Shown here piece after piece: positions 34,075-42,633 of a stretch of DNA of 64,000 nucleotides. A program made the position numbers and the translations under genes. This DNA comes from Antrihabitans auranticaus (GTDB lineage Bacteria > Actinomycetota > Actinomycetes > Mycobacteriales > Mycobacteriaceae), in NCBI RefSeq assembly GCF_016481275.1, contig NZ_JAEMNW010000004.1, positions 644,308 to 708,307 on the forward strand, written 5' to 3'. How positions within the stretch are numbered: the first letter of the stretch is position 1; each line of letters starts with the position of its first letter. Under the pieces are notes generated by a model. It did not search any database, was not told where the DNA came from, and saw only the letters and a list, made by a program, of their open reading frames with translations.

Positions 34075-35210
34075 CCAACTACCTCGTATCCTGCGGGCTT
34101 CGCAAAGCCTTCGATGAACATTTTGTTGGGGGTCAGGCGCATTGCGAGATCGCGGAGCCGTGACGAGACGGGACCGTTCATTGCAGCGAGTCGCCCGACC
34201 GCTTTCGCCTCGTCCAGCACCTCACCGACCCGTTCGACCCGCTCGGCCGAGTAGCGCCGCAGTCCCTCCTCAGGCGAGCGCGCGGCCGCCAGGCGTAGCG
34301 CGAGCACCGTTGCGTCCTCGACGGCTAGGCAGGCGCCCTGGGCGACGTGCGGCGCCATCGCGTGCGCCGCGTCGCCGAGCAAGGCGACGCGTCCGGTGGT
34401 CCACGACGGAAGTTTGGGAAGGGCGTACACGTCGTTGCGCACTATCGCGTCTTGCGGCGTCGACTCGATCAGTCGGCCCAGCGGCTCTGCCCACTCACCG
34501 AACTCGGAGAGCAGGTCGCGCTTCATGTTTCCGAAACGGTCCGGCGCATTTGCCGGTTGGAAGCGAGCGCCGAACCAGTACACGAGTCCGCCACCCATCG
34601 GGCTCCAGCCTGCGCGGCTACCGCGCCCGAACGCCACGAAGGATGTATCCGGAACGTCTGTCGTTGCAACCATCCCGCGCCACACCGCCTGACCGTCGTA
34701 GTGCGGTTCGGTGCCGGGAAACAGGAGCGACCGGACGACGGAATGCACGCCGTCGGCCCCGATCAGCACGTCCGCGGTCGCTGACTCGCCGTCCGCGAAA
34801 TGCGCTCGCACACCGTCGCCACTCTGGTCGACCCCGACAAGCTCCTTGCCCAGGTGCAACCGCTGTGTGCCGAAGCGGCTGAGCAACGTGTCCGACACGC
34901 GGTGGCGGTGCATGCACACCATCGGCATTCCGAAGCGATTGACCAACTGGTCCAACGACACTCGCATGAGTGTGCGCCCTGTGGAGGTACGGAATTCGGA
35001 GTACTCGAATGTTCCCGCGTCCTCGAGAACCTGCTCGAGCATGTCGTAGCGCTGAAACAGCTTGAGCGCGTTCGCCCACATGGTCAAGGCTGCGCCTACC
35101 GGCTGCGGCTCCGGATATCGCTCGTACACGTCGACGTCGAAACCCGCCTCACGCAGCGTGATTCCGGCGAAGAGGCCCCCGATGCCGGCACCGATCACGA
35201 TGATCTTCAC
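34071..35210 (-). CDS. FAD-dependent monooxygenase (class A, salicylate-hydroxylase-like)
   Basis: 379 residues from GTG 35210 (AGGA 8 bases upstream). KIIVIGAGIGGLFAGITLREAGFDVDVYER is the FAD motif, VLIGADGVHSVVR the middle motif, and VALLGDAAHAMAPHVAQGACLAVEDA the ribityl contact. These enzymes hydroxylate, or oxidatively decarboxylate, aromatic rings with NAD(P)H and oxygen. Overlaps the LLM gene by 4 bases. One of two related monooxygenases in this operon. Confidence 0.87.
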   Translation of the reverse strand: MKIIVIGAGIGGLFAGITLREAGFDVDVYERYPEPQPVGAALTMWANALKLFQRYDMLEQVLEDAGTFEYSEFRTSTGRTLMRVSLDQLVNRFGMPMVCMHRHRVSDTLLSRFGTQRLHLGKELVGVDQSGDGVRAHFADGESATADVLIGADGVHSVVRSLLFPGTEPHYDGQAVWRGMVATTDVPDTSFVAFGRGSRAGWSPMGGGLVYWFGARFQPANAPDRFGNMKRDLLSEFGEWAEPLGRLIESTPQDAIVRNDVYALPKLPSWTTGRVALLGDAAHAMAPHVAQGACLAVEDATVLALRLAAARSPEEGLRRYSAERVERVGEVLDEAKAVGRLAAMNGPVSSRLRDLAMRLTPNKMFIEGFAKPAGYEVVG

Positions 35211-35220
35211 GGTGGCGGTC

Positions 35221-36003
35221 CTAGTACAGGATTCGTTCGACGGAGAACCAACTCGGCGACGTGGCGCGGTCGGCGAAGGTGTTCTGACTCTCGCGGATCG
35301 CTTTCGCCGCTTGCTTGCCCTCCGGTGTGTCGAGTGCACGGATCAGATCGTCACGGAGCCAGACGAATTCGTCGAGACCGTCGAAGGCGTCGGCCACCGT
35401 GCCACGAACGGTCTTCGATAGATGCTCGATCGTCGGGTCGTAGATATTGACGTTCTGTACGTACCGCGCGAGCCCGAGATCTGTCGCGAGCGACGTGATG
35501 AGGCTTCCGTGTTCCCCACGGTAGGCGGCGTGGGCGCCGTCCCGGCCCACGTCGGTGCGGGCATACCAACCCGAGTAGAACTTCAGATACGGACCTCCCG
35601 GTAGCGCGACGGTCCGGCCCGGGCCACGTTCGTACACAACGTGTTCGGTGGCAAACCACGATGGTGACCGAGTCAGGTCGGTCATGTGCTTCTCGTCGAC
35701 GCCGAGCTTGCGCATAGCCTGCTGGGCAGGCGGCGATGTCAGGGTCGCGGGCGCCGTGTCTGCGTTGAGCCAGTGGACGCCGACCTGGTCGTAGCCGACC
35801 GGATCCTCGGCGCCGTCACCCCACAGTTCGTCGTGTAGGAGGTAGTCCTCGACCGTGTACGCGTGTTCCTTGTGCAGCAGGTCGAGGGCACGCCGTACGC
35901 GCAGTGACAGTGGGAGATGGTGTTCGTCCCAGTACCGATGCATCTCGAATCGGCTCACGTGTGGCATGGGGCGGCATGCCGTGAGGAACTTGACCTGGTT
36001 CAT
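35221..36003 (-). CDS. tandem EthD-domain protein
   Basis: 260 residues from ATG 36003. Two repeats of the dimeric ferredoxin-like EthD fold: the first has KFLTACRPMPHVSRFEMHRYWDEHHLPL, the second KFYSGWYARTDVGRDGAHAAYRGEHG, each starting with a KF strand and carrying a conserved His. EthD-type proteins are small enzymes or accessory proteins in oxidative pathways, often handling polyketide or quinone intermediates. Lies between the two FAD monooxygenase genes with the E2 core, so it may process an unstable hydroxylation product. Confidence 0.72.
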   Translation of the reverse strand: MNQVKFLTACRPMPHVSRFEMHRYWDEHHLPLSLRVRRALDLLHKEHAYTVEDYLLHDELWGDGAEDPVGYDQVGVHWLNADTAPATLTSPPAQQAMRKLGVDEKHMTDLTRSPSWFATEHVVYERGPGRTVALPGGPYLKFYSGWYARTDVGRDGAHAAYRGEHGSLITSLATDLGLARYVQNVNIYDPTIEHLSKTVRGTVADAFDGLDEFVWLRDDLIRALDTPEGKQAAKAIRESQNTFADRATSPSWFSVERILY

Positions 36004-36593
36004 TCGAGTTCTCCTTCGATAAAGCCGATGAGATCGTTGAGAAAGCGCGCCGCAGGAACGCCGTCGGTGACGCGGTGATCGACGGAGAGGCTGAGCCACA
36101 TCCGGTTTCGCCGGCTCAGAGCACCGACTGCGAGAATGGCCGCCTGCGGCGGGATGACGAGAGCCTGAAATCGCGGTATGCCATGACCGCCGAGATTCGA
36201 GATCGTGAACGTCGACGAGTACAGCTCGGCCGGGCGCAGGGTGCCGCTACGCGCAGCCGTCACCAGTCGGCGCCGTTCGGAACGAATATCGTTGAGCGAC
36301 AGAGTGTCTGCGCCCAAGATCGCGGGTGCGACGATGCCGTCGTCGAGTGCAATGGCGACGCCGACGTTGATCTTCGAGTGCTCGTCGATCCCGTCGCGAA
36401 ACGACGCGTTGAGGCGTGGGTGCGCAGCGAGTGCCCGTGCGGCCGAGGCGATGACGACGTCTTCGACGCTCGAGTCCGGCCGAACGGGAACGCACGCGCG
36501 CGCCTCGAGTGTGAATTGTGGGATCGCGGCACTAGCCGTCATCGTCGCCGCGACAGCCTTTCGCAAAGGCGACAGTGCTCCTGCGCGTGTCAT
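36000..36593 (-). CDS. free-standing E2 acyltransferase catalytic domain
   Basis: 197 residues. The whole protein corresponds to the C-terminal catalytic core of 2-oxoacid dehydrogenase E2: LSPLRKAVAATMTAS at the start, INVGVAIALDDGIVAPAI, FTISNLGGHGI, and the active site DHRVTDG with His173 and Asp177. There is no lipoyl domain and no peripheral-subunit-binding domain; a full E2 is over 400 residues. The missing lipoyl domain is plausibly the 80-residue protein at 28020. Start and stop overlap both neighbours by 4 bases, arguing that the short form is the real gene. Confidence 0.88.
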   Translation of the reverse strand: MTRAGALSPLRKAVAATMTASAAIPQFTLEARACVPVRPDSSVEDVVIASAARALAAHPRLNASFRDGIDEHSKINVGVAIALDDGIVAPAILGADTLSLNDIRSERRRLVTAARSGTLRPAELYSSTFTISNLGGHGIPRFQALVIPPQAAILAVGALSRRNRMWLSLSVDHRVTDGVPAARFLNDLIGFIEGELE

Positions 36594-37759
36594 ATGGCGT
36601 CCAGCTCTGCTCGAAGTGATCGGGTATAGCCGGCTATCAGAAGTCGTTCGGGAATGCGACTGTGATCGAGCGCCGCGTCGCGAAGCCGTTGCAGTACTGG
36701 ATTTTTGGTGTGGTAGATCCGGCCCAGGGTGCGGGCGAACAAGGCGGTCTGCGCAGTGCGGGCCTCGCGCTGTCGTTCGTAGGCGGCAAGTGCCCGACCG
36801 ATGGCGCCGATGTCGTCGAGCGTCTGCCCCCGTAGATGCCGTGCGAGGTAGTAGCCGTCCTCGATCGCCATGCCCGCCCCGTACGCGGCGTAGGGCGACG
36901 TGGCATGCGCGGCGTCACCGAGCAGTGTCACCCGACCGCTCGACCACTTGCGGAGCCGCGGGCGGTCGACTATTTCGCGTCGCAGGATGTGCTCGGGGTC
37001 GGTGGCGCGCACGAGGTCGGCGAGTGGGCTGATCCAGCCGCTCAACTTGCGTTCGAGGTGGTCTTTGGCGTCGCCGGTGAACGCAACGCCCTGCTGCCAC
37101 GGTTCGAGAACCCACCACTGCCAGGCCGGTTGGCCTTTGTGCAGAATCGGCGACCAACTGGCTTGCGAGTCGCGATCGTGGCAGATTCGCCCGAAGCTTC
37201 TGTCGGGCCCGTCGAGCTGGCAGTAACCCTGCCAACAGTGAAAGCCGTGGTAGGTGAGCGGGGCCTCGCCGTGCAGCGTTCGCCGCACGATCGAGTTGAT
37301 GCCGTCGGCCCCGACGAGCAGGTCGACTTCGGCTGCCCCGCCGTCGTCGAAAAACAGTTCTACACCGGAAGAGTCGTGTTCGAAACCGACGCACCGGCGA
37401 TCTGCCTGCAGGATGCCGGGCGGGAGAGCTGCGTGGACACGTTCGTACAGGTCAGGCCGTAGCAACCCGAAAAACGTTGCACCGAAGTCCTTTTCCAGCT
37501 CAGGGATGGCGGGAAACTCGGCACGTGGGCGCCCGTCGAAGCGGCTGAACCCGAGTCGTGCGGGTGCGCCGAGATCGTCGATGTCGACGCCGAGGTTCCG
37601 CAGGACGAGTAGTGGTGGCGTGGTCAGGCTCAACCCCGAACCGGCAGCGGTGACCGCTGCCCGGCGCTCGTAGATCGAGACCTGGAAGCCCGCCCTGTGC
37701 AGAGCCAATCCGGCACTCATACCTCCGGGGCCGGCTCCGATGACGGCAACACGTTTCAT
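36590..37759 (-). CDS. FAD-dependent monooxygenase (class A)
   Basis: 389 residues, ATG start. VAVIGAGPGGMSAGLALHRAGFQVSIYERR, LLVGADGINSIVRR and VTLLGDAAHATSPYAAYGAGMAIEDGYYLARHL give a complete FAD_binding_3 enzyme, related to the gene at 34071 but clearly different in sequence. First gene of the operon; the TetR-type operator at 37774-37790 lies just upstream. Probably performs the first hydroxylation of the imported substrate (inference). Confidence 0.87.
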   Translation of the reverse strand: MKRVAVIGAGPGGMSAGLALHRAGFQVSIYERRAAVTAAGSGLSLTTPPLLVLRNLGVDIDDLGAPARLGFSRFDGRPRAEFPAIPELEKDFGATFFGLLRPDLYERVHAALPPGILQADRRCVGFEHDSSGVELFFDDGGAAEVDLLVGADGINSIVRRTLHGEAPLTYHGFHCWQGYCQLDGPDRSFGRICHDRDSQASWSPILHKGQPAWQWWVLEPWQQGVAFTGDAKDHLERKLSGWISPLADLVRATDPEHILRREIVDRPRLRKWSSGRVTLLGDAAHATSPYAAYGAGMAIEDGYYLARHLRGQTLDDIGAIGRALAAYERQREARTAQTALFARTLGRIYHTKNPVLQRLRDAALDHSRIPERLLIAGYTRSLRAELDAI

Positions 37760-37773
37760 GACACCTCGTAAAA

Positions 37774-37790
37774 TTAGAGGAACATTCTAA
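37774..37790. promoter_or_regulatory. TetR operator before the monooxygenase operon
   Basis: TTAGAGGAACATTCTAA, an imperfect palindrome (TTAGA/TCTAA). Its reverse complement TTAGAATGTTCCTCTAA matches 15 of 17 bases with the site ahead of the mce operon (47733-47749). Confidence 0.72.
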
Positions 37791-37836
37791 ATTTGTTCTG
37801 TCAGCAGCCTAAGACGTGGTGGTCGCGCCGTCAATG

Positions 37837-37883
37837 CCCGTGCGCGGTTAAGGAGTGCCTGGCTCGCTAACCGCGCACGGGGG
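37837..37883. repeat. dispersed palindromic repeat, copy 2
   Basis: Arms CCCGTGCGCGGTTAAGG and GCTAACCGCGCACGGGGG around a short centre, the same element as at 24704 and 47805. The right arm, read on the minus strand, encodes the last residues (PVRG) and stop of the TetR gene. Confidence 0.75.
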
Positions 37884-38535
37884 TCAGCTGAAGCAAGTTC
37901 GACGCCAGCGCGACCAATTCGTCGGCCAGGTCGTCATCGCTCACGTCGGTAAGCCCCAGTGGGCCGAAAAGCATTCTCTGGTCGAGCAATCCGACCATAA
38001 GGCTGAAGCCGAGATCGATTGCCCGCTCCGGATCCGCGGCAGCAATTCGTTCTCGGTGCGGCTCGAGCAAACCCGCGTACCGATCGGCAACAAGATGAAA
38101 GATCTGCTGGCGGTGCTCCCGGAACTCCTCGTCGACGCAGGCGTGCGCAGCGGTCGCGCGATAGACCGGGCCCATGTCGCGGTAGGTCGCCATCATCGCG
38201 TGCACCATCGCGTCGACGATCTGCTCGGCCGTCGCCGTTGCGAACCGCTCGGGCTTCGTCACGTCCTGAAGGACGCCTCGCGCGCGCTCCTCCGTCCGCT
38301 CGCGGAGCAAGCGGAGCACTGCGTACTTGTCGTCGAAGCGGGCGTAGAAGGAACCGACAGTACGGCCCGACCGCTCGATGATTTCCATGACGCCGATTTC
38401 GTGGAACAGCTTGTCGTGCAGCAGTTCCTCGGTGGCATCCAGAAAGCGATCGACCGTTTCCTGGCTGCGGGCCTGACGCGCGCGACGAACGGGTTCGGCC
38501 TTGTGTGCGGGTTTGGCCGCGGCCTTGCTCACCAT
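37867..38535 (-). CDS. TetR/AcrR family regulator linked to mce operon
   Basis: 222 residues from ATG 38535 (GAGGGGAAC upstream; upstream starts lack a ribosome site). Lys/Ala-rich N-terminus, then helix-turn-helix (FHEIGVMEIIERSGRTVGSFYARFDDKYAVL). The gene lies between the mce operon and the monooxygenase operon, both of which have the TTAGAATnnTCCTCTAA site upstream, so it is the best candidate for a repressor co-ordinating them. The C-terminus (TPVRG) comes from the palindromic repeat. Confidence 0.88.
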   Translation of the reverse strand: MVSKAAAKPAHKAEPVRRARQARSQETVDRFLDATEELLHDKLFHEIGVMEIIERSGRTVGSFYARFDDKYAVLRLLRERTEERARGVLQDVTKPERFATATAEQIVDAMVHAMMATYRDMGPVYRATAAHACVDEEFREHRQQIFHLVADRYAGLLEPHRERIAAADPERAIDLGFSLMVGLLDQRMLFGPLGLTDVSDDDLADELVALASNLLQLTPVRG

Positions 38536-38630
38536 CACGTTCCCCTCGGCTGCTCGACGACGTATCCGGACGCTTGAGCTCCAGTATGACCGGGCGTCCA
38601 TGTGATGTCCGCCTGCCGGGCCGGGTTTCG

Positions 38631-39164
38631 CTACGGCAGGTCCACGTTGCTTGCGAGCCAGCGCCCGTCCACACGCTCCATGGTCATCGATACGCGGCTA
38701 CGGTCGATTCGTGGATCGGGGTTCGCGGTGTTCGTCACGGACTGGTCGATGAACAGCAGAACTTCGACCCGGTCCCTCGTCGCCGACTTGACCGCTGCGT
38801 CGACGACGGTGCCGTGGCCGGCCGCCTGGTTGTCGAGCAGGAGTTGCCGAAGCTGGGTGCTCGATTGGCTGTACATGTCCTTGAACTCGCCTGTTGCGCC
38901 GTCGAGAACGGCGGTGAAATTCTGCTCCAAGGCGCCGGTGTCGATGCTCGTCAGTGTGACCGCGTAGGTACGGGCCGTGTCCAGGGCTTCCCGCGCTGCT
39001 TCATCGATCTGACTGCGCTGGTGCAACTTCCAGCCGAGAGTCGCAGAGAGCGCGATCAGCGCCCCGATCAGAACGACCACAGCTACGGTTGCAAGGGGCT
39101 TGCGGGAGAACCGTCTGGCCTTCGTGACGGGGGCCTTGTCGATGGGCCTATCGATGACCGTCAT
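38631..39164 (-). CDS. Mce-associated membrane protein (Mas)
   Basis: 177 residues from ATG 39164, which has AAGGAG 6 bases upstream; ATG 39185 has none. One membrane helix (ATVAVVVLIGALIALSATLGW) near residue 30 is followed by an extracytoplasmic domain related to NTF2-like Mas proteins (AREALDTARTYAVTLTSIDTGALEQNF, and DRSRVSMTMERVDGRWLASNVDLP at the end). Mas proteins stabilise Mce transporters at the membrane. Last gene of the mce operon. Confidence 0.85.
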   Translation of the reverse strand: MTVIDRPIDKAPVTKARRFSRKPLATVAVVVLIGALIALSATLGWKLHQRSQIDEAAREALDTARTYAVTLTSIDTGALEQNFTAVLDGATGEFKDMYSQSSTQLRQLLLDNQAAGHGTVVDAAVKSATRDRVEVLLFIDQSVTNTANPDPRIDRSRVSMTMERVDGRWLASNVDLP

Positions 39165-39188
39165 TGCTTTCTCCTTTGCCGACATGTG

Positions 39189-40442
39189 TCAGTTCGGTGG
39201 GGTCAGGTTCGACAGATCCGGCCCGCCGTACGGGGTCGGAATGGACAGGGGACCTGTCGGTGTCGGGTTTGCACGTGTTCGTGGATCGACGCCGGCCGGA
39301 GGGCCGGCAGTGTCGTCGCCAGGCGGGCGTGGTGCGTTGCGCGCGCCGCGCACGAGCACGCTCGGGTCCGAGTTGTCGCAGTACGTGTAGAGGAACGGCT
39401 CCGGATAGTCCGGAATCGCGGGTGGCTGTCGCGGTAGGCCGTAATCGCAGCTGTAGCGGGGATAGATATCGGAGGTCACCCAGAATCCGCCGTCGCGCAG
39501 GGCGAGGCCGATCGCGTCGAGGGTCGAGCCCCGATGATCGGGAAAGAGTGCCACCAGTGCCGGCGTTCGCACGTAGGACAACTGTGCGACGGTCGCGAGG
39601 TTGCCGAGCAACGCGACCATGGTCGGTGAATTGTCGGCAATAACGTCGTCGACCGCGGACAACAACTGCGGACCGTTGTCGAGCAGTGTGCGATAACCAC
39701 CCGCGGATGCCGACACGCCCGAGAGGATGCCTGCGAGATTGTCGGCTGTGGCCTGCAGACCCGGTCCGGTGTCGTGCAACATTGTGAGAACCGTGCGGCT
39801 GTTGCGTAGTAGGTCGACGGTCTGCGGAAGTACGCCGTCGAGTGTGGAAATCAGCCAGATGCCCCCGTCGAGGATTGCGCCCAACTTCTCGGGTCCGGCC
39901 TCGGAAACGCCGAGTTCTTGCACGATCGTCTCGAACTTGGCTGGATCGATCTGTGCGACCAAGCCCTCCATGCTGGTCAACACAGTGGCGATGGGCACCG
40001 GCGTCTCGGTCCGGTCGGCAGCGATCACCGAGCCGTCATGCAGGTACGGTCCGTCGTCGGTGCTGGGACGAAAATCGAGATATTGCTCGCCGGCAGGCGA
40101 CAGCGCAGAAACGGTGGCCACGGTGTCTGCCGGAATGCGGACGTCGCCGTCTATAGCGATGGTTGCGACCACACCGCTTTCGCTGAAGGCAACCGAGACG
40201 ACTCGGCCGATCGGCGTACCGCGCAGAGTCACGTCCTGTCCTGCGAGAAGGCCGCCGGACCCGGCCAGCTCGATCGTCACGTGGAATTTCGGCCGGAAAG
40301 GGTCGATCCGCAGGGCGCCGAACGACAGGTAGGCAGTTCCGAGCAGCAGGATGACCAGGAGCGCGAGGCTCGACACCCCGGTCATGTGCCGGGTTACGAA
40401 ACGGCTCAGCCGTACGACTGCGCGAGCGAGACGATCGGTCAT
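39189..40442 (-). CDS. mceF: Mce family protein MceF
   Basis: 417 residues. One N-terminal membrane helix (SSLALLVILLLGTAYLSF), the MlaD-type beta barrel (about 50-130, AGQDVTLRGTPIGRVVSVAF), then a long helical coil and a Pro-rich tail. Sixth subunit of the hexameric Mce needle that carries hydrophobic substrates across the periplasm-like space. The stop of mceE overlaps its start by 4 bases upstream. Confidence 0.88.
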   Translation of the reverse strand: MTDRLARAVVRLSRFVTRHMTGVSSLALLVILLLGTAYLSFGALRIDPFRPKFHVTIELAGSGGLLAGQDVTLRGTPIGRVVSVAFSESGVVATIAIDGDVRIPADTVATVSALSPAGEQYLDFRPSTDDGPYLHDGSVIAADRTETPVPIATVLTSMEGLVAQIDPAKFETIVQELGVSEAGPEKLGAILDGGIWLISTLDGVLPQTVDLLRNSRTVLTMLHDTGPGLQATADNLAGILSGVSASAGGYRTLLDNGPQLLSAVDDVIADNSPTMVALLGNLATVAQLSYVRTPALVALFPDHRGSTLDAIGLALRDGGFWVTSDIYPRYSCDYGLPRQPPAIPDYPEPFLYTYCDNSDPSVLVRGARNAPRPPGDDTAGPPAGVDPRTRANPTPTGPLSIPTPYGGPDLSNLTPPN

Positions 40443-41545
40443 CGGGGCGGCCCGAGCACTCGGTCGCGCAACTTCAGCAGGGTGTAGGTCAGCGTTCCGG
40501 CAGCCGCGGACAGGTCACCCACCTCGGGGAGTCGGCTGCCCGGATCGCCGGGCGAGTTCGGATCCGGCACGACACCGGCAACGAACTGCCGTACGTCCAG
40601 GTCGGCGTGACCCGCAGTGCTGCTGAGCATCTTGACGACCGGTCCGAGAATGTTGCCGATCGCGCCGAGGCTTGTGCGTGGGTCGACGCTCACTGCGTTC
40701 AGTGCGCTGGACAATGTGTTCAGGTCATCGACCGTGCTGCGCGAATCGGTCCCGGCGAGAGACGGGAATGTCGACAGTTGGGTGGCGACGTGGTCGACCA
40801 GCACAGCGAGGTCTGTCATGCCGGCGCTGTTGTCGGCGACGGCTTTCAATGCGGGTGCTGCGGCCGCGAGCGCCGCATGAACCGAGTCCTGCTGGGCCCC
40901 TATGGTTGCCGTCAATTCGGCGGTGCGTTCGAGCGCCGCGGCGATGTCCTCGGACCGGCTCGACAACGTGGAAATCAATCGTGTTGCGTCGTCGATCAAT
41001 TCACCGAGATTTCCGCCCGATCCGTCCACTACCGTGCCCGCGCCGTTGAGAATCTTGGTGAGGTTTCGGACTGCACCGCCGTTCACGACGAGCGAGAGGG
41101 CGGAGAGCACCTGCTCGATTGTCGCGGCAGCGGATGTCGATTCGATCGGGATCGCGTCGCCGTCGGCGAGAATCGGTGTTGCGGGTGGCACATCGTTCGG
41201 CGGACGTACGGCGACGAAAACGTCACCTAGCGGAGTAGCGGAGCGCAACTCGGCCGTGGTGCCGACCGGAAGGTGTACTGCTGCATCGATTCGCAGCTGC
41301 ACGACGGCGCTGTAGTCGACAGCTGTCATCGACGTGACCTCGCCGACGTCAGCGCCGAAGAGGCGGACCTTCGCCTTCGCGGGAAGGTTGAGGGCATTCG
41401 CGAACGTGGCTTGCAGTTCGTACGTGTCGCCTTCGACTCCGGGCGCCGGCAGTGGCAGGCTTTGCAGGCCCGCTGCGCATGCCGTCGCCGACAACGTGGT
41501 TGCAATCGTGGTCGCGAGCGCCAGCTTCTTCGATAGTGCGGTCAT
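40439..41545 (-). CDS. mceE: Mce family lipoprotein MceE
   Basis: 368 residues from ATG 41545. Signal peptide ends in LSATAC, a weak lipobox, followed by GLQSLPLPAPG, a motif typical of MceE/LprK-type proteins; MlaD domain about 38-120 with KAKVRLFGADVGEVTSM. The rest is helical. Anchored by lipid to the outer leaflet and part of the Mce hexamer. Coupled to both neighbours by 4-base overlaps. Confidence 0.87.
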   Translation of the reverse strand: MTALSKKLALATTIATTLSATACAAGLQSLPLPAPGVEGDTYELQATFANALNLPAKAKVRLFGADVGEVTSMTAVDYSAVVQLRIDAAVHLPVGTTAELRSATPLGDVFVAVRPPNDVPPATPILADGDAIPIESTSAAATIEQVLSALSLVVNGGAVRNLTKILNGAGTVVDGSGGNLGELIDDATRLISTLSSRSEDIAAALERTAELTATIGAQQDSVHAALAAAAPALKAVADNSAGMTDLAVLVDHVATQLSTFPSLAGTDSRSTVDDLNTLSSALNAVSVDPRTSLGAIGNILGPVVKMLSSTAGHADLDVRQFVAGVVPDPNSPGDPGSRLPEVGDLSAAAGTLTYTLLKLRDRVLGPPR

Positions 41546-42633
41546 CTCGGCATCTGCTCCATCGCTTCGAGCATCGACACAAGTCCGAAGTCGGGTCCGA
41601 AGTCGCGCAGAGTACCGGTGCTGCACCCGAGTTGGCGAAGACCGAGAACGTTGCACACCTCTTTGACGAGTTGCCCGTCGAACAGAATCTTGTCGGTCAG
41701 CGCATGAATCCGAACTGCTCGATTCTGTTGGTCTACAACGTTGTACCCGTTGTCGAGGGTCAGGGGGAGGACGTCGAAGAACTCCGCGAGCTCGCGCCGG
41801 AAGTCCGACATCGCTGTCGTGATCGTGGTCGAGTCGGTGATTGTCGAGCGAAGTTCGTCGCGATTGTCGCGCAGTAACAGCAGCGTGTGCTCGACGATTC
41901 TGTTCAAGGCGGCGCCGGTGTCGCCTGTGCCGATGTTCTGGTCTGCGACGAGGTCGCTCAATTGCCGGACGCTCGAACCGAATTCGCGGACGACGGTGTC
42001 GTTGTCCGCTGCCGCAACTGTCAGCGCGTCGAGGTTGCCGACGATCGACGTGATCGCGTCCCGTGTGGCGGCCCCGCCGTCGGCTCCGAGGCGTAGTGCG
42101 TGCGACAACTGATCGAGCGCAACGCGGAGCTGTTCGCCGTTGCCAGCGGTGGCCGCCGCTCCGACGTCGACGAACGTCGCCATCGGACCCTGTCCGTCGC
42201 CGTCACCGCCCAGTTCGGTCGACAGCGAGTCCAGCATCGCCAACACCCGCTCGAACTCGACGGGCGTCTTCGTGCGGGCAAGACCGATAATGTCACCGTC
42301 GCCCAGCTCTGGGCCGCCGCGGTAGACCGGCGTCAGCTCGATGTGCCGGTCGGTGAGGACGGAGGTCGAGACTGTGACTGCCTGGGCGTCCGCCGGGATC
42401 TGCGTGCCGCCGCCGAGTCGCAATCGGACGTCAACGTGCGTACCCCGCGCGTCGATGGACTCGACCTCACCGACCGGTATCCCGAGAACGGATACGGCAT
42501 TGCCCTCGTACAGACCGACCGCTGAATCGAACCGCGCGGTCACGGTGAAGGTGTTGTCGCCGAACGGCGTCGGAGCCGAAGAGCATCCGACACCCGCGAG
42601 TGCGATCGCGATCAACAGGGCCATGCGCATCAT
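41542..42633 (-). CDS. mceD: Mce family protein MceD, lipoprotein-like
   Basis: 363 residues from ATG 42633, overlapping the mceC stop (ATGA). The N-terminus MMRMALLIAIALAGVGCSS has a good lipobox (GVGC), so unlike most MceD proteins it appears to be a lipoprotein; MceE also carries one. MlaD domain about 28-110 (GNAVSVLGIPVGEVESI). Position four of six in the Mce set. Confidence 0.85.
   Translation of the reverse strand: MMRMALLIAIALAGVGCSSAPTPFGDNTFTVTARFDSAVGLYEGNAVSVLGIPVGEVESIDARGTHVDVRLRLGGGTQIPADAQAVTVSTSVLTDRHIELTPVYRGGPELGDGDIIGLARTKTPVEFERVLAMLDSLSTELGGDGDGQGPMATFVDVGAAATAGNGEQLRVALDQLSHALRLGADGGAATRDAITSIVGNLDALTVAAADNDTVVREFGSSVRQLSDLVADQNIGTGDTGAALNRIVEHTLLLLRDNRDELRSTITDSTTITTAMSDFRRELAEFFDVLPLTLDNGYNVVDQQNRAVRIHALTDKILFDGQLVKEVCNVLGLRQLGCSTGTLRDFGPDFGLVSMLEAMEQMPR

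Noticed and set aside
38631..39185. Longer Mas protein starting at ATG 39185
   Set aside because: No ribosome site there, while AAGGAG sits 6 bases before the in-frame ATG 39164.
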